Made by a program: the position numbers and the translations under genes. The notes beneath the pieces were generated by a model. The model was not told where the DNA came from. It did not search any database and worked only from the letters and a program-made list of their open reading frames with translations. DNA of 64,000 bases from Acidimicrobiaceae bacterium (GTDB taxonomy: Bacteria > Actinomycetota > Acidimicrobiia > Acidimicrobiales > Ilumatobacteraceae), in assembly GCA_020637295.1 (NCBI GenBank), contig JACJWF010000003.1, forward strand, positions 62,001 through 126,000, written 5' to 3'. This document shows, one piece after another, positions 43,590 to 50,944 of this stretch. Position 1 is the first letter of the stretch. Every line of letters begins with the position of its first letter.

Positions 43590-44539
43590 GCGTCCCCCCT
43601 GAGGTCGCTGCCGGAGCCGAGCAGGGTGAAGAGCACGGCCATGCGGACGGCCACCCCGTTGGTGACCTGGTTGAGGATGGCGCTGCCGGGAAGCTCGGCG
43701 GGATCGACCACCATCTCCACGCCCCGGTTCATCGGCCCCGGGTGCATCACGAGCGCGTGCGGCGCCAGGCGGGCGGCCCGGCGGGCATCCAGCCCGTACA
43801 TCGCCGAGTACTCCTCCAGCGACGGCAGCAGCGCGTCGTCCATCCGCTCCCGCTGCACGCGCAGCAGGTACAGCACGTCCACGTCGGGGAGCACGGCGTC
43901 GAGGTCGTAGGACACGTCGACCGGCCAGTCGTGCCCGCCCAGCAGGGCGATCGACGGGGGCAGCAGCGTGGGCGGCGCGACCAGCGTGACCCGCGCCCCG
44001 AGGGCGGTGAACGCCTGCACGTCGCTGCGGGCCACCCGGCTGTGCTTGATGTCGCCGACGATGGCGATGTGCAGCCCGTCGAAGCCGTCCCGCCGGTTGA
44101 GGCCGGTGCGGATCGTGTAGCTGTCGAGCAGCGCCTGGGTGGGGTGCTGGTGCCAGCCGTCGCCGGCGTTGACGATCGAGGCGTTCGTCCAGCGGGTGAT
44201 CATCTGCGGCGCGCCGCTGGACTTGTGGCGGATCACGAACGCGTCGACACCCATGGCGGCGATGGTCTCCACGGTGTCCCTCAGGCTCTCGCCCTTGTTG
44301 ACGCTGCTGGACGACACGGCGAAGTTCATCGTGTCGGCGCTCAGCCGCTTCGCCGCCGTGTCGAAGCTGGTGCGGGTGCGGGTGGAGTCCTCGAAGAAGA
44401 GGCTCACCACGTTCTTGCCGCGCAGCGCCGGCACCTTGGGGATCGGCCGGTGGTTGATCTCCACCATGTGGTCGGTCAGCTCGAGGAGGGAGTGGATCTC
44501 GGTGGGGGAGAGGTCGGCGATGGACAGCAGGTGCTTCAC
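43586..44539 (-). CDS. pyrB: Aspartate carbamoyltransferase catalytic subunit
   Basis: Condenses carbamoyl phosphate with aspartate. The 317-residue product has the carbamoyl-phosphate loop FFEDSTRTRTSF (near 50-61), HPTQALLDS (near 135) and VMHPGPMNRG in the C-terminal domain. The GTG at 44539 overlaps the pyrR stop (GTGA) and gives the family start MKHLLSIADLSPTEI; upstream starts would run far into pyrR. No pyrI regulatory subunit is present, as usual in actinobacteria, where control is through PyrR. Confidence 0.97.
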   Translation of the reverse strand: MKHLLSIADLSPTEIHSLLELTDHMVEINHRPIPKVPALRGKNVVSLFFEDSTRTRTSFDTAAKRLSADTMNFAVSSSSVNKGESLRDTVETIAAMGVDAFVIRHKSSGAPQMITRWTNASIVNAGDGWHQHPTQALLDSYTIRTGLNRRDGFDGLHIAIVGDIKHSRVARSDVQAFTALGARVTLVAPPTLLPPSIALLGGHDWPVDVSYDLDAVLPDVDVLYLLRVQRERMDDALLPSLEEYSAMYGLDARRAARLAPHALVMHPGPMNRGVEMVVDPAELPGSAILNQVTNGVAVRMAVLFTLLGSGSDLRGDA

Positions 44540-45042
44540 CGGATCACCACCCCGTCGCTCGTGGCGCTGACCTGCTCCTCGCTGCTGGTCGGCAGGTTCT
44601 TGCCCACGAAGTCCGGGCGGATCGGCAGCTCCCGGTGCCCGCGGTCCACCACCACCGCCAACTGCACGGCCCGCGGCCGGCCGTACTCGTTCATCGCCTC
44701 CAGCGCGGCCCGCACCGTACGGCCCGTGTAGAGCACGTCGTCGGTGAGGACCACCGTGCAGCCGCCCAGCGATACGGGGATGTCGGTGACGCTGCCCGGC
44801 ACGATCGGGCGCAGGCCCACGTCGTCGCGGTGGAAGCTGACGTCCAGCGTGCCGACCGGCACCGGGTGGGCCGGGTCGATCTCGGCCAGGAGGGCAGCCA
44901 GTGCGTCGGCGATCCACACGCCACCGCGCTGCAGGCCGACCAGCACCACCCCCTCCAGACCCTGGTTGCGCTCCACGATCTCGTGGGCGATGCGGGTGAG
45001 CGCACGTCGCACGTCGGACGCGCTCAGCACTTCTCGGGACAT
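44536..45042 (-). CDS. pyrR: Bifunctional pyr operon regulator / uracil phosphoribosyltransferase PyrR
   Basis: PyrR binds pyr mRNA when UMP is high and also has weak uracil phosphoribosyltransferase activity. The 168-residue product has the PRPP loop VVLTDDVLYTGRT and the basic RNA-binding face typical of the family. The ATG at 45042 has AAAGG 8-12 nt upstream; an earlier in-frame GTG would start inside the PyrR-binding hairpin region. It heads pyrR-pyrB-pyrC. The hairpin at 45055-45085 lies directly before its Shine-Dalgarno sequence, so autoregulation at translation is likely. Confidence 0.96.
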   Translation of the reverse strand: MSREVLSASDVRRALTRIAHEIVERNQGLEGVVLVGLQRGGVWIADALAALLAEIDPAHPVPVGTLDVSFHRDDVGLRPIVPGSVTDIPVSLGGCTVVLTDDVLYTGRTVRAALEAMNEYGRPRAVQLAVVVDRGHRELPIRPDFVGKNLPTSSEEQVSATSDGVVIR

Positions 45043-45054
45043 GGTCTGCCTTTC

Positions 45055-45085
45055 ACGTATCGGCCTCACGGGACCGATTTCACGT
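45055..45085 (-). promoter_or_regulatory. PyrR-binding RNA hairpin upstream of pyrR
   Basis: On the minus strand the RNA reads ACGU-GAA-AUCGG-UCCCGUGAGG-CCGAU-ACGU. This is a lower 4-bp stem, a 3-nt purine-rich bulge on the 5' side, a 5-bp upper stem and a 10-nt loop. The loop and its flanks, GUCCCGUGAGGC, match the known PyrR-binding consensus GUCCNGNGAGGC. It ends about 12 nt before the start codon, next to the Shine-Dalgarno sequence. No separate antiterminator or terminator is seen, so translational repression as described in mycobacteria is the best reading. Confidence 0.85.
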
Positions 45086-45117
45086 TCGTCGCCGATGGTA
45101 GCCGCGGCGCCGCTCGC

Positions 45118-46854
45118 TCAGCCCACCTGCCGTTCGGGTTCCAGGCGGACGACGAGGTCGGCGCGCTCGAAGGCGACGGGGCGGTGGGACACGGCGATCA
45201 CGGTCATGCCGGCGGCGGCCAGGTTGGACCACAGCTCCAGTTCGGTCTCCACGTCCAGCGCGCTGGAGAGGTCGTCCAACACCACCAGTTCGGGGGAGTG
45301 GACCAGCGCCCGTGCCGTGGCCACCCGCTGGCGCTGCCCGCCGGAGAGGCGCAGGCCACGCGGCCCGATGAGGGTCGCCCGACCGTCGGCCATGGCGTCC
45401 ACCTCGCCGCGCACGGCCGCCAGTTCCAGCGCCAGTTCCAGCGAGTCCGCGGTCGTCGGGCCGAGGCCGATGTTGTCGGCCACGGAGTCGCTGATCAGCT
45501 GCGGCACCTGGGGAAGGAAGGACACGTTGGGCGGCACCATGAACGCGGCCAGGTCGGCCAGCACCTCCCCGTTCCAGCGGATCTCGCCGGCGGTGCGCAT
45601 CCCGCGGGTCAGCCCGAGGATGGCGCGCAGCAGGGTCGTCTTGCCGGCGCCCACCGGCCCGGTGACCACCACGAAATCGCCCCGACGCACGCGGAACGAC
45701 ACGTCGTGCACGCCCGAGCCGTCGGCGAACGCGGCGGTCAGGCCGGTCACCTCCAGCTCGCGCAGCGGTACCCGTGCCGGCCGATGGTGATGGGGTCGCT
45801 CGCGGGTCTGGCGCATCCCCACGGGGAGGTCCACCGCGCGGGTGGCGTTGGCCGCGTCCTCGTCGGCCACCAGGCGGCGCATCCGGTCCAGCGCCACGCC
45901 GGCCTGCTTGCGGCGCGCCAGCACCCGCCCGGTCATCCGTGGCAGGAAGCTGAGGTAGCCGAGGTAGGAGGTGAAGACGGCCAGCCCGCCAACGGTCAGC
46001 CGGCCGGACGACAGCGCGGTCGCACCGACCAGCACCACCAGCGCCAGCCCGATGTCCGACGCGCCCCGGGCGAATGCCTGCACGCCATCGTCCAGCACCC
46101 GGTCCCGCACGGCCGTGTGGCGGCGGACCTCCACCAGCGACCCCAGGTGACGCACGACCGGGTCGGTGGCCCCGTTGACCTTCACGGTGGTGGCCGCCGC
46201 CATCACGTCCCCGACGAACCCGCTGACGGCGCCCGCGGCCGCACGGTCGGCCGCCCGGTAGCGCTTGATCCGCGTGTCGAGGAAGCGGGTGGCGAGCGCG
46301 ATGCCGGCCAGCGGAACCAGCAGGATGCCCGCCGCAGACATGTCGATGGTCCCGAGCACAAACGCCGCGCCGACCGTGAACACGATGCCGGCGCTGACGT
46401 CGACCAGGCCGTCCACGAACATCGTCACGTCCTCGACGTCGTCGCGGAAGTGGGTGATGGCCTCGCCGGCAGAGCCCACCGGCCGACCGGCCTGCTCGCC
46501 CCCGCTGGCCAACTGGGCGGCCAGGAGGTTGGCCCGCAGGAACGACTGCATGTGCACCCAGGCCTGGGTCCACACGATGGCGGCGCCGTGGATGACTGCC
46601 ATCCGCAGCGTCTCGCTGAGCAGGACGGCGCCCGCGTAGGCGTAGACGACGGTGGTGCGCCCGTCCTGGAGCGCGGCGAAGCCACGGCCCATCAGCCAGC
46701 CGGTCAGCACGGGCACGGTGAAGAAGGCGACGAACAGGCCCCAGCCCCACCAGAAGGTCGCCTTGTGGTGCTGCGACACCCGCCACGCCAGTCGCCACAC
46801 GGGGATGTGCGACGTGTCCGGTGCCTCGGTCACGAGCACGGTCGGCTCGCTCAT
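45118..46854 (-). CDS. ABC exporter half-transporter with degenerate Walker B
   Basis: A 578-residue ABC exporter subunit with an N-terminal membrane domain (about residues 25-320) and a C-terminal nucleotide-binding domain. The domain shows Walker A GPVGAGKTT, signature LRLSGGQRQRVA, Walker B LVVLDDLSSALD and switch His in SHRPVA. The catalytic Glu after Walker B is replaced by Asp, the mark of the degenerate site in heterodimeric exporters. The ATG overlaps the stop of the upstream half-transporter (ATGA at 46851-46854), so the two form a heterodimer. Substrate unknown (lipid or drug export are the usual roles). It lies 75 nt upstream of pyrR, on the same strand. Confidence 0.92.
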   Translation of the reverse strand: MSEPTVLVTEAPDTSHIPVWRLAWRVSQHHKATFWWGWGLFVAFFTVPVLTGWLMGRGFAALQDGRTTVVYAYAGAVLLSETLRMAVIHGAAIVWTQAWVHMQSFLRANLLAAQLASGGEQAGRPVGSAGEAITHFRDDVEDVTMFVDGLVDVSAGIVFTVGAAFVLGTIDMSAAGILLVPLAGIALATRFLDTRIKRYRAADRAAAGAVSGFVGDVMAAATTVKVNGATDPVVRHLGSLVEVRRHTAVRDRVLDDGVQAFARGASDIGLALVVLVGATALSSGRLTVGGLAVFTSYLGYLSFLPRMTGRVLARRKQAGVALDRMRRLVADEDAANATRAVDLPVGMRQTRERPHHHRPARVPLRELEVTGLTAAFADGSGVHDVSFRVRRGDFVVVTGPVGAGKTTLLRAILGLTRGMRTAGEIRWNGEVLADLAAFMVPPNVSFLPQVPQLISDSVADNIGLGPTTADSLELALELAAVRGEVDAMADGRATLIGPRGLRLSGGQRQRVATARALVHSPELVVLDDLSSALDVETELELWSNLAAAGMTVIAVSHRPVAFERADLVVRLEPERQVG

Positions 46855-48605
46855 GTCGGCACCTCCTCCAACGCGAGGGTGAGCAGGCGGTGGAACCGGG
46901 TGTCCGCATCGCCGGCCAGGTCGGCGCGGGTGCCGTGCTCCACCACCCGGCCGCCCTCCATCACCACGATGTCGTCCACGTGACGCAGGGTGCTCAGCCG
47001 GTGGGCGATCACCAGCGCGGTGCGCCCGCGCAGCAGTTCGGCGATGGCCCCCTCCAGCAGTGCCTCGGTGGCCGGGTCGATGCGGGCGGTGGCCTCGTCC
47101 AGCACCACCAGGTCCGGGTCGCGCAGCCAGACGCGGGCCAGCGCCAGCAGCTGCGACTCGCCGGCGGACAGCCCGGTGCCGCCGGCGCCGAGCGGCCGGT
47201 GCAGGTCGCCGTCGGCAAGACGGGGCAGGCCGGCGCGGCGGAGCGCGTCCGCCACTGCGGCGTCGCTGGGGGCGGGGTCGAACAGGGTGACGTTGTCGCG
47301 GATCGACCCGCTGAACAGCTCCACCTCCTGGGGCACCAGCGCCACCCGCCGGCGCAGCTCGGCCATCGGGATGTCGGCGACGGGGACGCCGCCTAGGCGC
47401 ACCTCGCCCTGGCGGGCCTCCACCAGCCGGAGCACCAGGCGGGACAGCGTGGTCTTGCCGCTGCCGGTGCGCCCGACGACGCCGACGGACCGGCCGGGCT
47501 CGATCTGCAGGCGTACGTCGTGGAGCACCGACCGCTCGTCGCCGTAGTCGAACTCCACCCGGTCGAACTCGATCGACAGGGGCCCCCTCGGCGGCAGCAC
47601 CGTCCCCTCGTCGACGATCTTCGGCTCGATGCCGATCAGGTCGATGACCCGGATCATCGCCCCGTTGGCCTTCTGCACGGTCTCCAGTTCGTGCACCAGG
47701 TCTTCCAGCGGCTGGTCGATCAGGAGGGCGTACTGGAACAGCAGGAACGCCGTGCCCAGGCTGATGGCCCCGACGCCCACCAGCGCCGCACCGGCCACCA
47801 GCGCCACGACCGTCCCGCCGGCCACCGCCGCCTGGAGAGCCCACCACAGGCGCAGGTACGCGGACTCGCGGCGGACCGCGCTGCGCATGGCCCCGGCGCT
47901 CTCCTCCACGAACCGCCACATGGCGTGCGGCCCGGCGCCGTTGGCCCGCAGGTCCTCCGAGGCCGTCAGGCGCTCCTCGATGCCGCCGTAGACCCGTGCC
48001 CATGCGCCCATCTCGTCGCTGGCCTCGGTGACGGCGCGGTGCCGGCCGCGGGCGACGATGGCCCCGGCGATGCCGACATAGGCCAGCCCGCCCAGCGCCA
48101 GCCGCCAGTCCAGCACCGCCAGCACGCCGATCATCCCGAGCACGATGGCCACCCCGCCGAGCAGCTTGGGCACGACGCGGCCGAGGAAGTCGCTGACGGA
48201 GGTGACGTCGCCGTCCACCCGCTGGATCAGCTCGCCAGGGGTGTGGGTGCGGTGGAACTCGTGGTCCAGGCCGAGGACGTGGCGCACCAGGCTCAGCCGC
48301 AGCTCGTTGACCGTCAACCAGGCCGTGGTGGTGGCGAACCAGGCGACCATCACCAGGAGGGCCTGGGCGGCGACGGCGATCACCAGCAGGGCGACGGCCA
48401 GCGCCACCAGCCGCCCGGCATCGGCATTGCCGGCCGCTTCGTCCACCACCCGGCGGACGATCACCGGCCCGGCCAGTTGCAACCCGGACGCCAGCGCCAC
48501 GAGCGCGCCGAGGCCCACCCAACGACGGGCGTGGGGCCGCAGCAGCGCCAGGAGGGCGCGCCAGCGGGAGCGTGGGGCGGCTGTCGCGCCGCCGGTGGAA
48601 GCCAT
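46851..48605 (-). CDS. ABC exporter half-transporter with degenerate signature motif
   Basis: A 584-residue ABC exporter subunit. The membrane domain spans about residues 15-320; the nucleotide-binding domain shows Walker A VVGRTGSGKTT, a non-canonical signature GLSAGESQLLALAR, Walker B LVVLDEATARID with the catalytic Glu, and AHRLS. Together with the downstream partner it gives one canonical ATP site (this Walker A/B with the partner's LSGGQ) and one degenerate site. The ATG at 48605 gives a normal N-terminus; the frame stays open upstream through the GC-rich repeats, but that part is low-complexity Gly/Arg and not credible as protein. Confidence 0.92.
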   Translation of the reverse strand: MASTGGATAAPRSRWRALLALLRPHARRWVGLGALVALASGLQLAGPVIVRRVVDEAAGNADAGRLVALAVALLVIAVAAQALLVMVAWFATTTAWLTVNELRLSLVRHVLGLDHEFHRTHTPGELIQRVDGDVTSVSDFLGRVVPKLLGGVAIVLGMIGVLAVLDWRLALGGLAYVGIAGAIVARGRHRAVTEASDEMGAWARVYGGIEERLTASEDLRANGAGPHAMWRFVEESAGAMRSAVRRESAYLRLWWALQAAVAGGTVVALVAGAALVGVGAISLGTAFLLFQYALLIDQPLEDLVHELETVQKANGAMIRVIDLIGIEPKIVDEGTVLPPRGPLSIEFDRVEFDYGDERSVLHDVRLQIEPGRSVGVVGRTGSGKTTLSRLVLRLVEARQGEVRLGGVPVADIPMAELRRRVALVPQEVELFSGSIRDNVTLFDPAPSDAAVADALRRAGLPRLADGDLHRPLGAGGTGLSAGESQLLALARVWLRDPDLVVLDEATARIDPATEALLEGAIAELLRGRTALVIAHRLSTLRHVDDIVVMEGGRVVEHGTRADLAGDADTRFHRLLTLALEEVPT

Positions 48606-48671
48606 GGCCCGCCCAGTCTCGTCCCCCGGCCCACCCCCCGTCCTGCGAATTTGTCGCCCCATGGCCCTGGG

Positions 48672-48807
48672 CGCCCCGTCCCCTGCCGCCCTTCCCTGCC
48701 GCCCGTCCCTGCCGCCCTTCCCCGCCGCCCGTCCCCTGCCGCCCCGTCCCCTGCCGCCCCGTCCCCTGCCGCCCCGTCCCCTGCCGCCCGTCCCCGCCGC
48801 CCTTCCC
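48672..48807. repeat. Tandem repeat array, unit CTGCCGCCCCGTCCC and variants
   Basis: About nine units of 13-15 nt follow one another without spacers. Three are identical 15-mers (48736-48750, 48751-48765, 48766-48780); the others are 13-14 nt variants such as CTGCCGCCCTTCC. The minus strand is a run of G3-G4 blocks and could form G-quadruplexes. It lies just upstream of the ABC exporter start codon, so it may affect that operon's leader. Length polymorphism between strains is likely. Confidence 0.9.
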
Positions 48808-48933
48808 CCATCCGAGTGCCAGGTGCCCCATCCGAGTGCCACGTGCCCATCCGAGTGCTCACTCGGACCCCGGGGTGGGGGTGAGCACTCGGATGGGGCA
48901 GGCACTCGGATGGGCGCCCAGGCACTCGGATGG
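48808..48933. repeat. Six-copy inverted repeat cluster, motif CCATCCGAGTGC
   Basis: CCATCCGAGTGC occurs at 48808, 48828 and 48847, and its complement GCACTCGGATGG at 48885, 48902 and 48922, spaced 17-20 nt apart within each half. The two inner copies extend to a perfect 16-bp inverted repeat (48847-48862 and 48881-48896) around an 18-nt GC-rich loop. It could be an operator array, a strong cruciform or terminator, or a dispersed extragenic repeat. I do not recognise the motif. Confidence 0.9.
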
Positions 48934-49018
48934 GGGTTGGGTGGAGACGGCGGGGAAATGACCGGTGAGCGGGGACGGGTGGGGTATGGTGCGGCTCGCG
49001 ATTCGCGCGAAGAGGGAC

Positions 49019-49047
49019 TTGGCGTTGCCGCCCTCGGGCGATAGCAT
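49019..49047 (+). promoter_or_regulatory. Candidate promoter of the infA operon
   Basis: TTGGCG (49019-49024) and TAGCAT (49042-49047) are separated by 17 nt; each matches four of six consensus positions. A second -35-like TTGACG at 49069 lacks a good -10. A promoter is required here because the upstream genes point the other way. Prediction only. Confidence 0.4.
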
Positions 49048-49154
49048 TGCCCCTCGGCCCTGTGAGCCTTGACGTGTCGCGGCACGTCCCGTCTCACCTG
49101 GCACGGTGTCCGGCCGCCGGTCACCGACCATTCCACTGATCGAGGAGGCCCCCT

Positions 49155-49379
49155 CTGCCGAAGCCCAAGGACGACGCCATCGTGCTCGAAGGCACGATTC
49201 TCGAGTCTCTCCCGAACGCCATGTTCCGGGTGGAGCTCGACAACGGCCACAAGGTGCTGGCGCACATCTCCGGAAAGATGCGGATGCACTACATCCGCAT
49301 CCTGCCCGGGGACAAGGTGCAGGTAGAGCTCACTCCGTACGACCTCACCCGGGGTCGGATCACATACCGATACAAGTAA
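49155..49379 (+). CDS. infA: Translation initiation factor IF-1, apparent CTG start
   Basis: IF-1 binds the 30S A site during initiation. With a CTG start at 49155 the product has 74 residues and begins [M]PKPKDDAIVLEGTILESLPN, which aligns with the normal actinobacterial IF-1 N-terminus. The core NAMFRVELDNGHKVLAHISG and RGRITYRYK end are standard. A strong Shine-Dalgarno sequence (GAGGAGG, 49142-49148) lies 6 nt before this CTG, and there is no ATG, GTG or TTG in frame before the GTG at 49182. That GTG would delete the first nine residues and lacks a good Shine-Dalgarno sequence. A non-canonical start in an initiation-factor gene recalls AUU in infC. It is first in infA-rpmJ-rpsM-rpsK-rpsD-rpoA-rplQ. 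Confidence 0.9.
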   Translation: MPKPKDDAIVLEGTILESLPNAMFRVELDNGHKVLAHISGKMRMHYIRILPGDKVQVELTPYDLTRGRITYRYK

Positions 49380-49403
49380 TCAGGTCACGAGAAGGCACGA
49401 CCC

Positions 49404-49517
49404 ATGAAGGTTCGACCGAGCGTCAAGAAAATCTGCGAGAAGTGCAAGGTCATCCGTCGCCATGGGCGCGTCATGGTGATCTGCGAGAACCCCCGTCACA
49501 AGCAGCGCCAGGGCTGA
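49404..49517 (+). CDS. rpmJ: 50S ribosomal protein L36, zinc-binding form
   Basis: L36 is the smallest 50S protein. The 37-residue product MKVRPSVKKICEKCKV... has Cys11, Cys14, Cys27 and His32, the zinc-binding set of the type 1 form. The ATG at 49404 is preceded by GAGAAGG. It lies in the standard place between infA and rpsM. Confidence 0.96.
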   Translation: MKVRPSVKKICEKCKVIRRHGRVMVICENPRHKQRQG

Positions 49518-49529
49518 GGAAGTAACACG

Positions 49530-49910
49530 ATGGCACGTATTTCCGGCGTCGACATCCCCCGCGAGAAGCGGCTGGAGATCTCGCTCACCTACATCTTCGG
49601 GATCGGCAAGCCGACGGCTCAGCGCATCTGCGCGGAGACCGGGCTGGACCCCAACGAGCGCGTCCGCAACCTCACCGAGGAAGAGGTCAACCAGATCCGC
49701 GTGTGGGTGGATGCCAACCTCACCGTCGAGGGCGACCTGCGCCGCGACGTGGCCCAGGACATCAAGCGCAAGATCGAGATCGGGTGCCTCCAGGGCGTCC
49801 GTCACCGCAAGGGCCTGCCGGTGCGAGGCCAGCGCACCCACACCAACGCCCGGACCCGCAAGGGCCCGAAGAAGACCGTCGCCAACAAGAAGAAGGCTGT
49901 GAGGAAGTAA
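49530..49910 (+). CDS. rpsM: 30S ribosomal protein S13
   Basis: S13 contacts the P-site tRNA and the 50S subunit. The 126-residue product starts MARISGVDIPREKRLEISLT and contains the conserved RHRKGLPVRGQRTHTNARTRKGP tail segment followed by a Lys-rich end. The stop shares one base with the rpsK start (TAATG). Confidence 0.98.
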   Translation: MARISGVDIPREKRLEISLTYIFGIGKPTAQRICAETGLDPNERVRNLTEEEVNQIRVWVDANLTVEGDLRRDVAQDIKRKIEIGCLQGVRHRKGLPVRGQRTHTNARTRKGPKKTVANKKKAVRK

Positions 49911-50308
49911 TGGCGAAGCCGAAGCCGGGCGGTCGTCGCCCCCGCAAGCGCGAGCGCAAGAACGTCACCAACGGTGTCGTTCACATCAAGAGCTCCTTCA
50001 ACAACACCATCGTCAGCATCACGGACACCGAGGGCAACGTCATCAGCTGGGCGTCCTCCGGTGGCGTGGGCTTCAAGGGCTCCCGCAAGAGCACCCCGTT
50101 CGCCGCACAGCAGGCCGCCGAGAAGGCCGCCCGCGCCGCGATGGAGCACGGCCTGCGCCGTGTCGAGGTGCAGGTGAAGGGCCCGGGTTCGGGCCGCGAC
50201 ACCGCCGTGCGCAGCATCCAGAACACCGGGATCGAAGTCACCTCGATCAAGGATGTCACCCCCGTCCCCCACAACGGCTGCCGTCAGCCGAAGCGCCGCA
50301 GGACCTGA
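49910..50308 (+). CDS. rpsK: 30S ribosomal protein S11
   Basis: S11 lies on the 30S platform near the Shine-Dalgarno helix. The 132-residue product has an Arg/Lys-rich N-terminus, VHIKSSFNNTIVSITDTEGN, and the C-terminal TPVPHNGCRQPKRRRT. It overlaps rpsM by one base. Length normal. Confidence 0.98.
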   Translation: MAKPKPGGRRPRKRERKNVTNGVVHIKSSFNNTIVSITDTEGNVISWASSGGVGFKGSRKSTPFAAQQAAEKAARAAMEHGLRRVEVQVKGPGSGRDTAVRSIQNTGIEVTSIKDVTPVPHNGCRQPKRRRT

Positions 50309-50314
50309 TCACAC

Positions 50315-50932
50315 ATGGCTCGCTACACCGGCCCGAAGGTGCGCGTCTCGCGTCGCCTCGGCACCAACATCTTCGAGAACGACAAGGGTCGTAAGGCGCT
50401 CGAGCGCCGTCCCTTCCCGCCCGGCGCCCACGGCCGCACCCGCCGCCGCAACGCCGGCAGCGAGTACCTCGCCCAGCTGCAGGAGAAGCAGAAGGCGAAG
50501 TACATCTACGGCGTGCTGGAGCGTCAGTTCCGCAACACGTACGAGGAAGCCGTCCGCCTGCAGGGCCCCACGGGCGAGAACCTGCTGCGCCTCCTGGAGC
50601 AGCGGCTCGACAACATCGTGTACCGCGCCGGCTGGGCCAGCACCCGCCCGCAGGCTCGCCAGTTCGTCAGCCACGGCCTCATCCAGATCAACGGCAAGCG
50701 GGTCAACATCCCGAGCTACCGGGTGCGCAAGGGTGAGGTCATCTCCCTGTCGCCGAAGGCGCGCGACATGATCGTCATCCAGCACAACCTCGACGTGCTC
50801 GACCGCTCGGTGGTCGGCTGGCTGGAGCAGGGCGACGGTGGCAAGCAGGTCACCGTTCGCGACCTTCCCCAGCGCGAGCACATCGACGTTCCTGTCCGCG
50901 AATCGCTCATCGTCGAGCTCTACTCGAAGTAA
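50315..50932 (+). CDS. rpsD: 30S ribosomal protein S4
   Basis: S4 is a primary 16S rRNA binder and affects fidelity. The 205-residue product contains the S4 RNA-binding domain (RLDNIVYRAGWASTRPQARQ, then SHGLIQINGKRVNIPSYRVR). It has no zinc-ribbon cysteines at the N-terminus (VSRRLGTNIF replaces the Cys motif), so it is the zinc-free form. It lies 6 nt after rpsK. Confidence 0.97.
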   Translation: MARYTGPKVRVSRRLGTNIFENDKGRKALERRPFPPGAHGRTRRRNAGSEYLAQLQEKQKAKYIYGVLERQFRNTYEEAVRLQGPTGENLLRLLEQRLDNIVYRAGWASTRPQARQFVSHGLIQINGKRVNIPSYRVRKGEVISLSPKARDMIVIQHNLDVLDRSVVGWLEQGDGGKQVTVRDLPQREHIDVPVRESLIVELYSK

Positions 50933-50944
50933 AGAGGCACCCGC

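Larger units (their letters stand above)
48606..49154. other. Repeat-rich divergent intergenic region (549 bp)
   Basis: This gap lies between the ABC exporter operon (minus strand) and infA (plus strand). From left to right it holds a short unique stretch, a tandem array of 13-15 nt GC-rich units, six copies of a 12-nt motif arranged as three direct plus three inverted, then unique sequence with a candidate infA promoter. Frames that cross it are low-complexity and I see no credible gene. Confidence 0.8.

Noticed and set aside
48672..48807. CRISPR-like array
   Set aside because: The units follow one another without unique spacers and are only 13-15 nt, so it is a simple tandem repeat. No cas genes are in the window.
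48606..49289. N-terminal extension of the ABC exporter gene through the repeats (open for about 228 more codons)
   Set aside because: The extension is Gly/Arg low-complexity coded by tandem repeats. The ATG at 48605 gives a normal exporter N-terminus.
49182..49379. infA starting at the GTG at 49182
   Set aside because: It would lose the conserved N-terminal residues and lacks a well-placed Shine-Dalgarno sequence, whereas the CTG at 49155 has both.
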